Under the pieces are notes generated by a model that saw nothing but the letters and a program-made list of their open reading frames with translations, did not search any database and was not told the DNA's origin. Of a stretch of DNA of 64,000 nucleotides, positions 9,169-20,811 are shown piece by piece. Each line of letters opens with the position of its first letter. Within the stretch, counting starts at the first letter, position 1. A program made the translations under genes and the position numbers. The stretch is from Vicia villosa (taxonomy: Eukaryota; Streptophyta; Magnoliopsida; Fabales; Fabaceae): positions 70,813,156-70,877,155 of the forward strand of contig NC_081185.1 of NCBI RefSeq assembly GCF_029867415.1. The letters run 5' to 3'.

Positions 9169-10987
9169 AAATTATCTTCTCTTTAGGTACCCACATTTTC
9201 TTGGGTCCTTTCTTGTTAGTTCTCCTCAAGTTCTGATTGAACTTGGTTTTAGCATGAAAATTAACAGGAGGTACATCATGATATTCCCTATTCTGAGCAG
9301 CATGATATTCTCTAGTTTGTGTCACATGCTTCTCAGTGTGTGTAATGTGAAAACTCTTAGCATGTGATGTGAGCCTAATATCGTGGGAGTGGCCATACTT
9401 GAATTGATCATACAAGGGCTTGTATGTGATTTTCATATCATCTACAGATTCAAGTTTGTATGGGGTTTCACCCTCATAGCCTATGCCAACTCTCTTGTTT
9501 CCACTAACTGCATATATCATATAGGCAAGTTGACTTCTTCCAATACCTCTAGATAAGAACTTCCTGCAACTCAAGTCATATTCCTTAAGAATATTGTTCA
9601 TGCTTGGAATAGACTTTTCTGAACTAGAAGATGATTCAACATCTTTGGATAATTTTAAAACTTTTTTCTTAAGTTCAGAATTTTCTAATTCAAGCTTCTT
9701 AGTTTCAGATGCAAAGAGCTTTCTCAGCTTTTTGTATTTGATACTAAGCTTAGCCTTGATTTCCAGAATTTCAGTTGAGCTGGAAACTAGCTCATCTCTA
9801 GAAAGTTCAGAAAATACCTCTTTAGAGTCTGAGTCAGATTCTGATGTAGATTCTGATCCATCATCAACAGTGGCCATGAGCGCAATGTTTGCCTGCTTGT
9901 CTTCAGAGTCTGATTCTGATTCTGATGAATCTAAATCATCCCAAGTTGCCATAAGGCCTTTCTTCTTTTGAAACCTCTTCTTGGGCTTTTCCCTCTAAAG
10001 CTTTGGACACTCGTTCTTGTAATGTCCTGGCTCCTTGCATTCAAAGCACGTGACCTTCTTTTTGTCAGATCTTCTGAGTCTAGAAGATTTTCCTCTTTCA
10101 GGCCTTTTGGAACTTCTGAAGTTCTTGAACTTCCTCTGTTTGCTCTTCCAAAGTTGATTTACTCTTCTGGAGATCATAGAGAGTTCATCTTCTTCTTCCT
10201 CTTATTCTGACTCTTCAGAATCTTCTTCTTCCGCCTGAAAAGCGTTAGTGCATTTTTTATTATTTGATTTTAAAGCAATAGACTTACCTTTCTTCTGAGG
10301 TTCATTAGCATCCAGCTCTATTTCATGACTCCTCAGTGCACTGATCAACTCTTCAAGAGAGACTTCATTCAGATTCTTAGCAATCTTGAATGCAGTCACC
10401 ATTGGGCCCCATCTTCTGGGCAAGCTTCTGATGATCTTCTTGACATGATCAGCCTTTGTGTATCCCTTGTCAAGCACTCTTAATCCAGCAGTCAGAGTCT
10501 GGAATTTTGAGAACATTGCTTCAATGTTTTCATCTTCCTCCATCTTGAAGGCTTCATACTTTTGGATTAAGGCAAGAGCTTTTGTCTCCTTGACTTGGGC
10601 ATTACCTTCATGAGTCATCTTCAAGGATTCAAAGATGTCATGAGCAGTTTCTCTGTTTGTTGTTTTCTCATATTCAGCATGAGAAATAGCATTCAGCAGA
10701 ATAGTCCTTGACTTGTGATGATTTTTGAATTGCTTCTTTTGGTCATCACTCATTTCCTGGCTTGACATCTTTACTCCACGAGCATTTATTGGATGTCTGT
10801 AACCATCCAAGACTAGATCCCATAAGTCACCATCTTGACCAAGAAAGTAACTTTCAAGTCTATCTTTCTAGTATTCAAAGTTTTCACCATCAAATACTGG
10901 TGGTCTAGAATATCCATTGAAACCATTTCCATTGTTGTTTTGATCATTTGAAAGCGGTGTAGCAGTTGATGCAGATGTTTCAACCAT
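9050..10987 (-). pseudogene. copia gag
   Basis: The start is chosen at the ATG at 10985-10987 (MVETSAS...), about 60 bp inside the primer site. The gag core follows: RPPVFDGENFEY, DLWDLVLDGYRHP, EYEKTTNRETAHDIFESL, MEEDENIEAMFSKFQTL, and DHVKKIIRSLPRRW. A CCHC knuckle, CFECKEPGHYKNEC, lies near 10030. Next comes an acidic Ser/Asp/Glu-rich stretch (MATWDDLDSSESESDSED, about 9950-9890) typical of Sireviruses, and a basic stretch leading to protease. One reading frame is kept throughout but is broken by a TAG at 10868-10870 (in place of a likely Trp) and by stops at about 10202 and 9992. The frame leaves the protease frame near 9150. Confidence 0.85.
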
Positions 10988-11050
10988 ATTGACTTTGTGT
11001 TTTTCTCCCTGAATCTTTTATCTAACACGGTTAAGTGCTTGCACCTAGAA

Positions 11051-11067
11051 CCGATGCTCTGATGCCA
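11051..11067 (-). other. Primer-binding site of the copia element
   Basis: On the minus strand this reads TGGCATCAGAGCATCGG, one base off the common copia TGGTATCAGAGC site complementary to initiator-Met tRNA. It begins 2 bp after the LTR end ...CTATTCTTCA, which fixes the LTR edge at 11070. Confidence 0.85.
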
Positions 11068-11069
11068 AT

Positions 11070-12198
11070 TGAAGAATAGAAAAACACTTAGAAAGGGGGG
11101 GGGGGGGGGTTGAATAAGTGTGACTTTAAAAACTCTTAAGATAAAAACAATGAACACAATTATTTTTATCCTGGTTTGTTGTTAACGAAACTACTCCAGT
11201 CCACCCCCTTAGAGTGTTTTACCTCAACTGACGATTTAATCCACTAATCAATCTGATTACAATGGTTTTCCACTTAGATAACCTCTAAGTCTTCTAGAGT
11301 ATACTGATCACAACTTGATCACTCTAGGAAATCACCACTTAGATAACCTCTAAGTCTTCTAGAGTCTACTGATCTAACTGATCACTCTAGGAACCTTTTA
11401 CAATCAATGTAAAATAAATGTTACAAGAGTTTGAATTGCTTCTTATCAAGCTATAATCACAACAGTGATATTTCTCTTAAGTTCTAAGCTTAACACTCAC
11501 TAAAATATTACAAGAGTTAGTGAGGTTGAAGATGAAGTTCGTGAGCTTTGAATTTGACAGTGTTTCAGTATTTTGCAAGAGTTGGTTATTCGCTTCTGAT
11601 CAGAACTTTCATATTTATAGGCGTTTGAGAAGATGACTGTTGGGTTGCATTTAATGCATTGCGTGAATAGTACAAATTTGCATTTAATGTTTCACACTTT
11701 TGCTGCTTTTGCTGCTTTTACTAACTTTGCCTTTTATAGCTTCTAACGTTCCTTTTGTCAGTCAGAGATTAGACTTAATAGCCTGTCATCTAGTACTTGC
11801 TTCTGAACTCAGATTTGAGAATACAACGTTTGAATAATCAGAGTCAACAGCTTGGTGCAGAGCATCTTCTTGTCTCCTGACTTTGAAGTGCTTGAGCGTG
11901 ATACCGTTCAGAACATCAGTGCTTCTGCTTCTGACTTCATGTTCTTCTGATGCTTCATAGTCCATGTTCTGATTCTGCTTGACCATCTTCTGATGTCTTG
12001 CCAGAGCATGTTCTGATGCAGCCATCTTGAACCTTCTGAGTCAGTGCTTCTTAGTGCTGAATTGTGCATACTCTATATATATTTCCTGAAATGGAAAATG
12101 CAAAGGATTAGAGTACCACATTGTCTTATACAAAATTCATATATAATGTTATCATCAAAACAAGAATATTGATCAGAACAAATCTTGTTCTAATAACA
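11070..12198 (-). mobile_element. 5' LTR of the Sirevirus-like element
   Basis: On the minus strand it starts TGTTATTAGAACAAG, soon reads TTTTGATGATAACA, and ends TCTATTCTTCA next to the primer site. A G-run (11095-11109) lies near the end, matching the solo LTR at 6632-7921. A 65-bp tandem duplication is present at about 11270-11400. The right edge at 12198 is inferred from the TG start and the switch to Ogre-C LTR sequence; no partner LTR is available to confirm it. A 79-codon open frame at 11786-12025 is rich in a repeated 'tcttctga' word and is not called a gene. Confidence 0.75.
11270..11400. repeat. 65-bp tandem duplication in copia LTR
   Basis: The block 'cacttagataacctctaagtcttctagagt..actgatc' with 'gatcactctaggaa' occurs twice back to back. 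Within each copy 'ctaagtcttctag' and 'gatcactctagg' form short inverted repeats. Confidence 0.85.
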
Positions 12199-12648
12199 TG
12201 TTTTTGGATTAGGGCTTTAAACCTAGGTTTTTGAATTAGGGTTTTCAAATTAGGGTTTAAACCTAAACACCTAAACCTAATTGACTTTAATTGTTAAATA
12301 CCAATTTCTTTAAAAGAAATGGTCTAAGAGCACATGAAGAAGTCAAAGACATTTTATTCTATCCCTAAACAAATAATTACAACACATACATAAAGTCCTA
12401 TTAAAGAAATAATCAAAACAAAACAAATTTTAGTTGATTTTTCAATATAAAAGACATGTTTTTGATTAATTTTTAAATAAATAAATATTAACTATTTTTG
12501 GTATTTTTTAACATGGTATTAAAATAAACAAAGTAAATAAATCACACAAAAAGAAGAGGTTAAAAATATTATTTTTAATGATTTTTTGAAGTTTAATGAA
12601 AACTAAAAAAAACAAGTGATTAAAAAAAATAAAGAATGTGAGAACCTA

Positions 12649-12702
12649 GGTTTGAACCCAAGACACTAAGCTCACCAATTAAAACAACACCCAACTCTAC
12701 TA
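12649..12702 (-). other. tRNA-like module 2 in Ogre-C LTR
   Basis: On the minus strand a box-A-like TAGTAGAGTTGG (12691-12702) is followed by a box-B-like GGTTCAAACC (12649-12658), 32 bp apart. It matches module 2 of Ogre-A in position and in its B box. It is not a functional tRNA gene. Confidence 0.55.
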
Positions 12703-12801
12703 CGCGCGTCTAGTGATAAGAGAATACACTCAGTTGGTTTTCAGTGTTAAACAAGTTAATTGAAAAGTTAAAAAAATAAGAAAAAAAGGTCTGGGGCGAG
12801 G

Positions 12802-12861
12802 GGGATTTGAACACCAGACCTAAGGGTTGCACATTTGACACACGGTTTGCCAATTGAACTT
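12802..12861 (-). other. tRNA-like module 1 in Ogre-C LTR
   Basis: On the minus strand a degenerate box A (GTTCAATTGG) is followed by TGTTCAAATCC (12802-12812), a B-box-like word. The latter sits inside an inverted repeat GGTCTGG...CCAGACC (12787-12819). Ogre-A has the same GGTCTGGGG...CCCCAGACC frame around its module 1 B box. Confidence 0.5.
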
Positions 12862-13282
12862 TAACGATGTAGTCAACAAACATGTGCGCCCATTTGATTA
12901 TATTTAAAACAAGCCCAAAAATTCAAATTTTCCAACCAAGAAACTTCATCTTCTTCGCGTGAACAACATTATCACAGCTTCCATGGCTCAATTCTAACTT
13001 CTTCAAATATGCATCAATTTCAAAAATTTAAGACACTAACATGCTCAGAATCTTCACACGAATCTAACCATACTAATAACATTCATTTAAACACAACCAA
13101 ACTCAATAATTTTCCAGAAATGTGTATGAACCCTAAAATTAAAATTTCAAATTAAACTCTGATTTCACACAAACAATCCCTAAAACATTAGGGCTATCAT
13201 TCCTCACATGGTTATGAACAAAATGGCAACAAGAATTAGTCAAAACAATGCTCAAACAAGAATACGTAAGTTCAAGGTTCTT

Positions 13283-13284
13283 AC
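13283..13284 (-). promoter_or_regulatory. Splice-donor-like site in Ogre-C LTR
   Basis: On the minus strand CCATTTTCAGAG|GTAAG is identical over 17 bp to the site in the Ogre-A LTR, in LTRs that are otherwise diverged. It lies about 0.7 kb downstream of the TATA box. Confidence 0.5.
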
Positions 13285-13974
13285 CTCTGAAAATGGATTT
13301 CTTGATCGTGCCTAGGACTGTTCCAAAAGGTTTCTTTTAATATGAATAGCTTCAATGATCCCTAAGGATGCTTTCTGGGCAGCTATATTGGATTGAACAC
13401 TCTTCCTTCTTCAAACACGAATTCACCTACAACAAGAAAAAGTTATAGCTAGAACACATAGTTCTAGGTGTTACAGATCAAGATTAAGCACTTGGGTAGC
13501 TTCTATATGCAATATACGAGGTAACTCAAGCAAAAGGCCTCGAAACGCACGAGCCAATTTGAAAATCACAGTTTATGGCTTAAGGTGAATTTTGGTAAAA
13601 TGCAAATGGTGATTTTGTGTTTCAGGCCTTTTGTAGGTGTTTGGAGATTTTTTACAGCTTCTATATGTTGATTAGAAACTGTTAAAAGTGTTTGTTTGGT
13701 TGGTAAGTGCTTGGTTTGGAATTTGGTAGGTTATGAGCTTAAAAGAAGCTTTAATGGAGTGAAAATGGTGAATTTTGGTTAGGGGACCTTTGAGAGGTTG
13801 TGGAAGGTAGGGACACCTTCTTAATGATGTTTAGAAGTTTTCTAAACATTTGGTTGACACCCAGAACTTGTGAAACTCAAAATCACTATGAAAATGCAAA
13901 GATTGGAAAATGAGAATCCCAAGTGAGGTAGTGACTTGGAGAATTCTGTTGTGTTTGATGCAATGGCCAATTCC

Positions 13975-13986
13975 CTCTATTTATAG
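13975..13986 (-). promoter_or_regulatory. TATA box of Ogre-C LTR
   Basis: Minus-strand CTATAAATAGAG, the same word as in the Ogre-B LTR. Confidence 0.75.
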
Positions 13987-15445
13987 GAAAGTATTAGGGT
14001 TTATGGAGGGAAAAATTCAGAAGTTTTAAGCTCACATGTGACCCTTGTACCACCTTGCTTATTTGTGAAGTTATGTGAAAATTGGAGTTCCAATGGCAAG
14101 GTACAAGTTCATGCATGCTTCCATGACTTTATTCTGAGTTTAGAGAGGTTGCTTATGATGTTTAATTTGCTTTTGGTGCAGAGGAGACATGGGAGAGGCT
14201 CAGGGAGAGTGGACTTTGTGCATAAAGCCTCTTTATCAAAATGGAAGTGTGATCTTTATGCCATTAATGGAATGATCACTTGGATAATGTCTTAAACACT
14301 TGGATTATAACTCAAAAGAAAGTGTAATATTCTGATTATGTTGCTTTGAACAAGTTATATGGGCTGCAAGAAATGAATCTTTGCATTTGAAATGGTTTTG
14401 GTTCATAACTTCTTCATCTTCGTCCTTGAATTCAAGTGTTCATGATGCCTTTTTCACAAAATCTTATCTCATTGATCAAGCCATGGATTTTCATGATACT
14501 TATCTCTTTAGAAATCCCTTTCTACATACTTAAATTCACTTGTTAAAAGTTTCCTCAAACTCTTTTTGAATCATGGAGAAAAAAGGGCTTAAAGTTAGGG
14601 AAAAATTAGGTGAAAACACTTAAAATTTTCCTAAGTCTTTTGAACATAAACCTTCTTAATCTAAAATCCCTCAAAATAATCACTTTTAACCAAAAGTTGC
14701 ATTGTGATAAGTTGTTTTTTTTTAAGATCTACAACTTTCATGTTTGGATATTTTTAAGTTTGTAGGCAAAATTTGGAGTTCCCAAAATTGGGTCAAAATT
14801 CACTTAAAACCCTAATTTTGACTTTTGTTGAATTTTTGATTCTTGATAATTCTTTGAATTTTATTTGATAAAATGTCTTCAATATCCATATGATGATGAT
14901 TTGGATCCTTAAAAGTCCATAGTTGACTATTTTTCTCAAAATTCAAAGGTTGACTTGCACAGTTGACTTTTTTCAAATGAACTGCAGTTATATGATTTTC
15001 AAATGAATCAAGCTCTCCTCTTCAAATAAATGATGTAAAATGGATTATAATGTTAATTTGGATGCCCTTGAATCATAGTTTGAGTCTTGGAACCATGTCT
15101 TGTTTAAAAGTCAACCCTCTAGTGGAATCAGGTCAAAAACCCTAATTGGAGCCTCTGGTGAATTTGAAGGTGATTTATCTTGCACTGAACCATCTTTGGA
15201 CTTTGATATTGATTAGATAATCCTTTGAATCCTAGAAGAATTTTGAATTTCCTTGTGGGTCTCAAAACCTTAATTGGCTCAACTTCTTCTTGATCAGTCT
15301 CCTGTCTTGGGACACAAGCAACAAACAACAATTTTTTTGTATTTTGGGTTAACAAATGATAAATGCATGATGATTATGATGACAATGATGATCCTAATAT
15401 TTAAGCTATGGAGGGTTCTCAATGGTCAAAAATTGGGTTGCAACA

Positions 15446-15458
15446 GGTGCCCCTATTT
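15446..15458 (-). other. Polypurine tract of Ogre-C
   Basis: Minus-strand AAATAGGGGCACC directly before the LTR start TGTTGCAACC. Ogre-A and Ogre-B have AAATAGGGGCATC in the same place. Confidence 0.9.
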
Positions 15459-17797
15459 AAGTTCCTGATACCAGATAAGGGGAAGATGGAATCTTCATCT
15501 CAGCATGGTAGGAGGGACTTAAATACAAAAGATAGCACAATTTTAGACCCTGACAGCCCACATGCATGATATGAAAGCAACATATATTAGTTTTATATGG
15601 AACAAACAAACAACATCCTTCCTTTAAACTAGGAGGAAGGAAGCAGATCTACTGGGGACATATGATAAATAATCCCTGACACTTGGGAAATGGACAATGT
15701 ATCAGACTTTGGTAAATTCAGGATTCTCACATAATGAACCAGGTGCAAATATTAGTCCTTTTGACACAAAAGAATGGTTATGGATTCACACATAACACAT
15801 CACCAAGCTATGGATTCTCACATAACAAGGTTAAAAGAGGGTTCTGGATTCTCTCAGAACAAAAGGGGGTCAATTACGGATACTCTCGTAATGACAAAGA
15901 TATGTTATGGATTCACACATAACGACAACACCAAGCTATGGGTCCACAAATAACAAGGTTAATTCTGTTCCATAGGCTGCATTCTTATGCTGGGGGAGGA
16001 AGTCAATGGGCTTTCTCAATGAACTGTCTCATACGCTGGGGAGACTCACCATTCACAAAGAAATAACTTCGACATGAACTGTCTCGACGCTGGAGAGACC
16101 AACCATTCATAATAACTTTAACATGATTTGTCTCGATGTTGGAGAGACCAATCATTAATAATAACTTTAACATGAACTATCTCGACGCTGGAGAGACCAA
16201 CCATTCATAATACTTAGGTTCTTCAATAGACTTTCTTCATCATCTATTGTGAATCTTCTATAGTGGACTGTCTTCTTATATCAAGAGACTAATCACTTGC
16301 AAAATCAAGTTCTTCAACAGACTGTCTTCATCATCTTGAGAAGGCCAACCGTCTATTGTGAAGCTTCTATCATTCCCAAACTTCTTTGCTGAAAATATTT
16401 TTCTTGCTCCGTAGAGACGGTCATCTTCTTTCAAGAAGGAAATTGAGGACACACAAGCTGCTCAAATAAAGAGACCACCGCCTGTTGTCAGGTAAATTAC
16501 AGTGGCAACTACGAAGAATATAAATCCAACTTTCTGGGGAACCATAACTAGGTCCATTTTGAAAATATCAGGTCTTCAATTGAGAATCCAGGATTCGCTG
16601 ATCGAAGTAATCATATCTTGCTGGAGACAAAGTTCAAACCAAGGCGGAGTTGGAATGAAACACCAAACAAGATACTCCCCGATGAGGAATAAGCTCAAAA
16701 CGGGGGTTCACCACATCTACAGATAGGTGAATAAGCTAAACAAAACCTTCCCATGAGGAAGAAACTCATCTGGGAAACACAAGAATATGGGTCTTTCTGC
16801 TTAAAGCTGGCGCTTAAATGGAAGGAGTACAGATATTTCTTGGGGAATAATAACCTTATCATATCAACAAGATGCAAATGACGTGCATGAATATATGATG
16901 CATGAATGCATGAGTGCATAAGTGAGTGTTATGTGCATACTGACAGAACAAACATATAATATGATGACACTAGGAAATGACAACACCAGGGTATATACTC
17001 GCTTGATTGTCAATAACATCTTCCGTTGGGGATGCAGATCCTGCAGGGGAGGAGATTACTATTCAAATCAATCTTCTTTGTTCATTTCGAGAAGAAAACC
17101 CGTTGAAAAGGGGAACACATTTTGAGAAGAAAACCCATCCTTGGCTGGAGACAACTTGTGTCAAGACCTAGCTGTTTTGTGGGGATAAAATTTGTTGGTG
17201 CTTTCGTTTCTCGCTTCAAGAACCAACTCTTTTAAGGACTCGGGGTCAACCTTCTGTATTCAAGAGTTTTAAGAGAACGTTCTGTCTTTTCATTTATTTT
17301 GAAAAATAAATTTGACTTTGTTTCAAATCTCTTAATTTCAAAAACAATATTTTGCAAGACAGAATAAAATAAGAATTCCAAGAAATGAGATACGGCTCAA
17401 ATTTTCATTAATGGAATGGTAGTCTGCGAACGGCAAGACCCCATGGATTACAAAGTTTGAAAATGGTAACTTTTACAGGAAAGGGTACACTGAAATACAA
17501 TGATCACTAGTGTCCCTATCAACTTTGAATATCAAGCGTACGTTGATGTCGGTTGAGAGTCTTCACAAAATCTTCAGGATGGTCGGGTGATACCGGATGT
17601 GGTTACTTGCCATATTCCCTAATTTTTGCATGAATTTCCTTTGCAAGTTTTCAATTCATCGAGATGCTTTTCTCTTTTTTATTGTCTCTAATTTTTGCCT
17701 GGACCTCCTTTTCAGGTTTTCAGTCCACCGAGACGCTCATTTTTGCCTAAGTCACCCTTTCGGGTTCTCAACTTAGCGAGCTCCTCTTTTTCTTTTT
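15459..17797 (-). other. Ogre-C 3' UTR
   Basis: Non-coding stretch between the integrase stop and the polypurine tract. It contains short repeats: 'tatggattcacacataac' variants at about 15770-15960, and 'gaactgtctcgacgctggagagaccaaccattcataata' variants at about 16020-16210. Near 17620-17800 it has the 'cgagttctcaacttagcgag' and 'aattttgcctggac' words that also follow the integrase of Ogre-A. No gene is evident. Confidence 0.75.
16020..16215. repeat. Tandem repeat in Ogre-C 3' UTR
   Basis: About four imperfect copies of a roughly 55-60-bp unit containing 'tgtctcgacgctggagagacca', with an internal inverted repeat GTCTC...GAGAC. Confidence 0.75.
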
Positions 17798-18206
17798 TTA
17801 GGCGAAGTATTTCTTGACCATATCGGTATTCACGGGACGTGGGAATTCTTCACCATCCATAATTGTAAGAGTCAAAGCACCACCTGAGAAGGCTTTCTTG
17901 ACAACGTATGGGCCTTCATAATTGGGAGTCCATTTGCCCCTGGGATCTAGTTGAAGAGGTAATATCTTCTTGAGCACGAGATCGCCTTCCCTGAATCTTC
18001 GAGGTCTGACTTTCTTGTCAAAGGCTCTCTTCACCCTTTCTTGGTAAAGCTAGCCGCGGCATAGTGCGGTCATTCTTTTTTCTTCAATAAGATTCAACTG
18101 ATCATATCTAGCTTGACACCATTCAGCTTCTGACAACTTGGATTCCATCAGTATCCTTGGGGAAGGAATCTCAACCTCTATTGGGAGTACGACTTCCATG
18201 CCATAT
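17798..18206 (-). pseudogene. Ogre-C integrase C-terminus
   Basis: The minus strand gives an Ogre integrase tail (VLPIEVEIPSPR, SEAEWCQARYDQLNLIEEKR, then KKVRPRRFREGDLVLKKI, PNYEGPYVVKKAFSGGALTL). It ends KKYFA at a stop matching the Ogre-A stop. An in-frame TAG at 18050-18052 interrupts the frame. The rest of the gene lies beyond the Ogre-B insertion. The block after KKVRP is the SH3-like GPY/F region of gypsy integrases (GPYVV is visible). Confidence 0.9.
18202..18206. other. Probable target-site duplication CATAT of Ogre-B
   Basis: The five bases before the LTR start TGTCATACCCC at 18207. The partner copy would lie after the end of the Ogre-B 3' LTR, beyond the window. Confidence 0.6.
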
Positions 18207-19788
18207 TGTCATACCCCAATTTTTGACCTAAGATACCACCTCATATCATTTGCATATGCATCATTTGCATCTCTAACAAATTGCATAGCTTGTGTTTGTT
18301 ACTTGTGACTCAGCAGGGTTTAAACGAAAAATCACTCATCAGTACAAGTAACAATTAGGGTTTTGTTCTCCCTTCATCTTAAAAGAACCATCTTCATCAA
18401 CAATCAACATTTGGTCCTCAAAGATTCATTTCAACAAGCTCAGAGACTTTGAATCAATCAGATTAGGGTTTTGACTGAAGATAGCATACCCCTGACTTTT
18501 GCTCAGGATTTGACCTAATGACTTGGGACATGACCTCAAGACCCCAAGTACATCATTTTGACCTAATCTATTGACTCAAGACATCTCCAACACAAGGATT
18601 GATCAACAGTGAAATTTCAAATCATCAGATTAGGGTTTTGAACTATCAGGGACTAAAAATCAGGGATCACATTTGGGAAACCCTAAAAAGCTCTAGGGGA
18701 TCACTCAAAGGTTTCAATCATCTTCAAATAACCCCTATGACAATACCCAATGGAAATTACATCTCAATTCAAGATCCATAGTCATCAATCTCATCAGGTC
18801 GACAATTAGGGTTTTTGACCTAATTCACCTGAACAACTGACTTTTTAATCAGAACATGGTGCCACAACTTAAACCATGGCTCAAGGTCCTCCAATAACTC
18901 AACATGATCCATTCATACCATTCATTTGGTGAGGATAGTTTGGTTCATTTGAAATCTCCAGAAACGCGATTCGTCTGAAAAAGTCAATTGTACAAGATCA
19001 CCATTGACTTTTTGGAAATTTTGGTCAACCATGACTTTTGAAGTTTCAAATCATCAATATATGATATATGAAGTCATTTGATCAAGGAAAATCAAGAAAA
19101 TCAATCAAGAATCAAAAAGTCAAAAGTTTGACTTTCATACTTAGAAAATTTTCTAAGTGTTTTTCAATGGTTTTTTCCAAACTTTGGAAGGGAATAACTC
19201 AAAATTTTACCTACAAACTGAAAAAAACTTCCAACATGAAGGTTGTAGATTTTGATCCAATGAACAACTTTGTCACATAAAATGATTTTCCAAAAGATCA
19301 ACTATTTAAGAGATATGGAGCTTCAAAGTTAGTATCTTTTGAAAATTTCACTTAAAATCTCATTTTCTTCAAAGTTCATGGATCTTTTTCACCCATTTCC
19401 TTAAAGGTCTTGAAGAAACTTTCAACTAGGGTTTTGAAGTGTGTAACATGAGCTTTCCAAAATGTCCAAGAGCATGAAAAAATATGAAGTGTAGCTATGG
19501 TTTTGAAATTTGACATTAGTGACCATTATGCTTGAATTTTCACCATTTTTTCACTAAGTTTCAATACTACATGACCTATAATGCAAGTAATGATGCATCA
19601 ATGCAATAATTGAGAGATATTTTCTGATTTGAAGATCAGAATGGAAGAGGATAAGAAGCTTGGAAGATTAACCATGGTTAAGTCACTTTTAACCATTTGC
19701 ATTAAATGTAAAGATTCCATTTTATCTCCAAATGCCAAATCACCATTCTTTGATCAACTTGCAAAGCTTGGAGTTCAGAATCCTTGGC

Positions 19789-19798
19789 CTATAAATAG
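19789..19798 (+). promoter_or_regulatory. TATA box of Ogre-B 5' LTR
   Basis: CTATAAATAG after 'cttggc', the likely Pol II core promoter. Transcription would start about 30 bp downstream, making U3 about 1.6 kb and R plus U5 about 3.4 kb. Confidence 0.75.
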
Positions 19799-20350
19799 AG
19801 GTTCAAATCACTCTTCAAATCACACCAAAACCTCATAATCATAGGTTTTCTCTCTTCTTTCTTAAGTTGCAAGTTTCATGAGTTTCAAAGAGGAAGAATT
19901 GCAATTTTCATCTCTTGCAATTTCTGAGCAAAGTGTTGCTTCTAACACTTCCTAAACATCATATGTAAGTTGTTTGATTCACTCACATACCCCAAAAACA
20001 CCTAAATCTCATAATCACTACCTCACTTCCCAAATATGCATAACACTAGCCTTATCATGCCAAATTCAATTCAAGCTCATTTCTGTCCAAACTAACACTC
20101 CAAACACATTCCATATACCATATGTGAACTATCCCAACCATCATTCATGATCTGAAACACCTCCATCATCAAGCTCGATTCACACCTGGTCCTACTGCAG
20201 ATCGGGTTCCATGGAATGATCCAGATGAATTCAATCCATGTCAAGCATTCAAACACCTTCCCTAAGGTCCATTGAAGCTATCCAGATCATCAAACAACTT
20301 CTGTAACACCTCTATTGAAGAATTCGATTTCCAGTTTTGCCATTTTTAAG

Positions 20351-20352
20351 GT
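20351..20352 (+). promoter_or_regulatory. Splice-donor-like AAG|GTAAGT in Ogre-B LTR
   Basis: A perfect plant 5' splice consensus 562 bp after the TATA box. The 3' LTR keeps it at 63437-63438. Confidence 0.5.
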
Positions 20353-20752
20353 AAGTGCTCATGAACATCAAACTCATACATACATGCATCATAAATGAAA
20401 TATTGCTTTGCCATCATGTTTCTGCATGTGTATGGATCATTAACCCTCAATCAATTGCCATTTATCTTGCACATACACGATTTCATGATCAATCTCAGAA
20501 TTAGGTTTCTTCACGATTTCCAGAAAATTGATGAGCTTAGAGCAAAAATAAATGAATTTTGAGGGCACCATCATGATCCTCGTGAAAAAACGAGTGAGAT
20601 AGACCCTTCACTTGATCAATTTGGTTCAATTTTTCAGAAAATTCAAATTCAAATTGGGATTGTGTTCTTGGCGCGTTTTTTGGTTCATGAGTTTTGAATT
20701 TTAGTTGGAAAATATATTCTATCAAACGCATGTTACTTACAAGCCACAAGCG

Positions 20753-20811
20753 TGGCTCAGTTGGTTGTTGTTTTGGTTGGTGACCTCAGGGTCACGAGTT
20801 GAAGTCCCCTA
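20753..20811 (+). other. tRNA-like module in Ogre-B 5' LTR
   Basis: TGGCTCAGTTGG (box A consensus, 20753-20764) is followed by AGTTGAAGTCC (B-box-like, with one base unlike the 3' LTR copy, which has AGTTCAAGTTCC). The stretch 'gacctcagggtc' and the end 'ccctaggg' add small inverted repeats. It lies 402 bp after the donor-like site. Confidence 0.55.

Larger units (their letters stand above)
1481..12198 (-). mobile_element. Sirevirus-like Ty1/copia element, decayed, left end not seen
   Basis: Reading the minus strand from 12198 leftward gives a 5' LTR, a primer site resembling the initiator-Met tRNA complement, gag with a CCHC knuckle, protease, integrase, reverse transcriptase, RNase H and an env-like ORF. 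Order and sequence character fit the Sirevirus (SIRE/Maximus) clade of Ty1/copia. The element is interrupted by solo LTRs at 2249-5312 and 6632-7921. It has several nonsense codons, a frameshift near 9150 and large deletions in integrase and RNase H. It was probably inserted into the Ogre-C LTR at 12198/12199. The second target duplication and the 3' LTR are outside the window or lost, so the left limit given is approximate. Confidence 0.8.
12199..15445 (-). mobile_element. Ogre-C 3' LTR, first 3.2 kb
   Basis: On the minus strand it starts TGTTGCAACCCAATTTTTG, like the TGTCATACCC(C/T)AATTTTTG start of Ogre-A and -B, immediately after a polypurine tract. It has a TATA box (13975-13986), a splice-donor-like AGAG|GTAAGA (13283-13284) and two tRNA-like modules (12649-12702 and 12802-12861) in the same order and spacing as Ogre-A. 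Many telomere-like 'tagggttt' words are scattered through it. The open frames at 14038-14295 and 15128-15468 have no recognisable product. Confidence 0.85.
12199..18206 (-). mobile_element. Ogre-C: minus-strand Ogre, 3' part
   Basis: Reading leftward from 18206: integrase C-terminus, 3' UTR, polypurine tract (15446-15458), then a 3' LTR beginning TGTTGCAACCC at 15445. The LTR is cut at 12198/12199 by the Sirevirus insertion, and the coding region is cut at 18206 by Ogre-B. It is the oldest of the three Ogres by nesting. The rest of both its LTR and its body should lie outside the window on either side. Confidence 0.9.

Noticed and set aside
12210..12290. Interstitial telomere repeats ('ttagggttt' words)
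   Set aside because: Words such as 'attagggttt' are scattered through all the Ogre LTRs and are not in tandem telomeric arrays.
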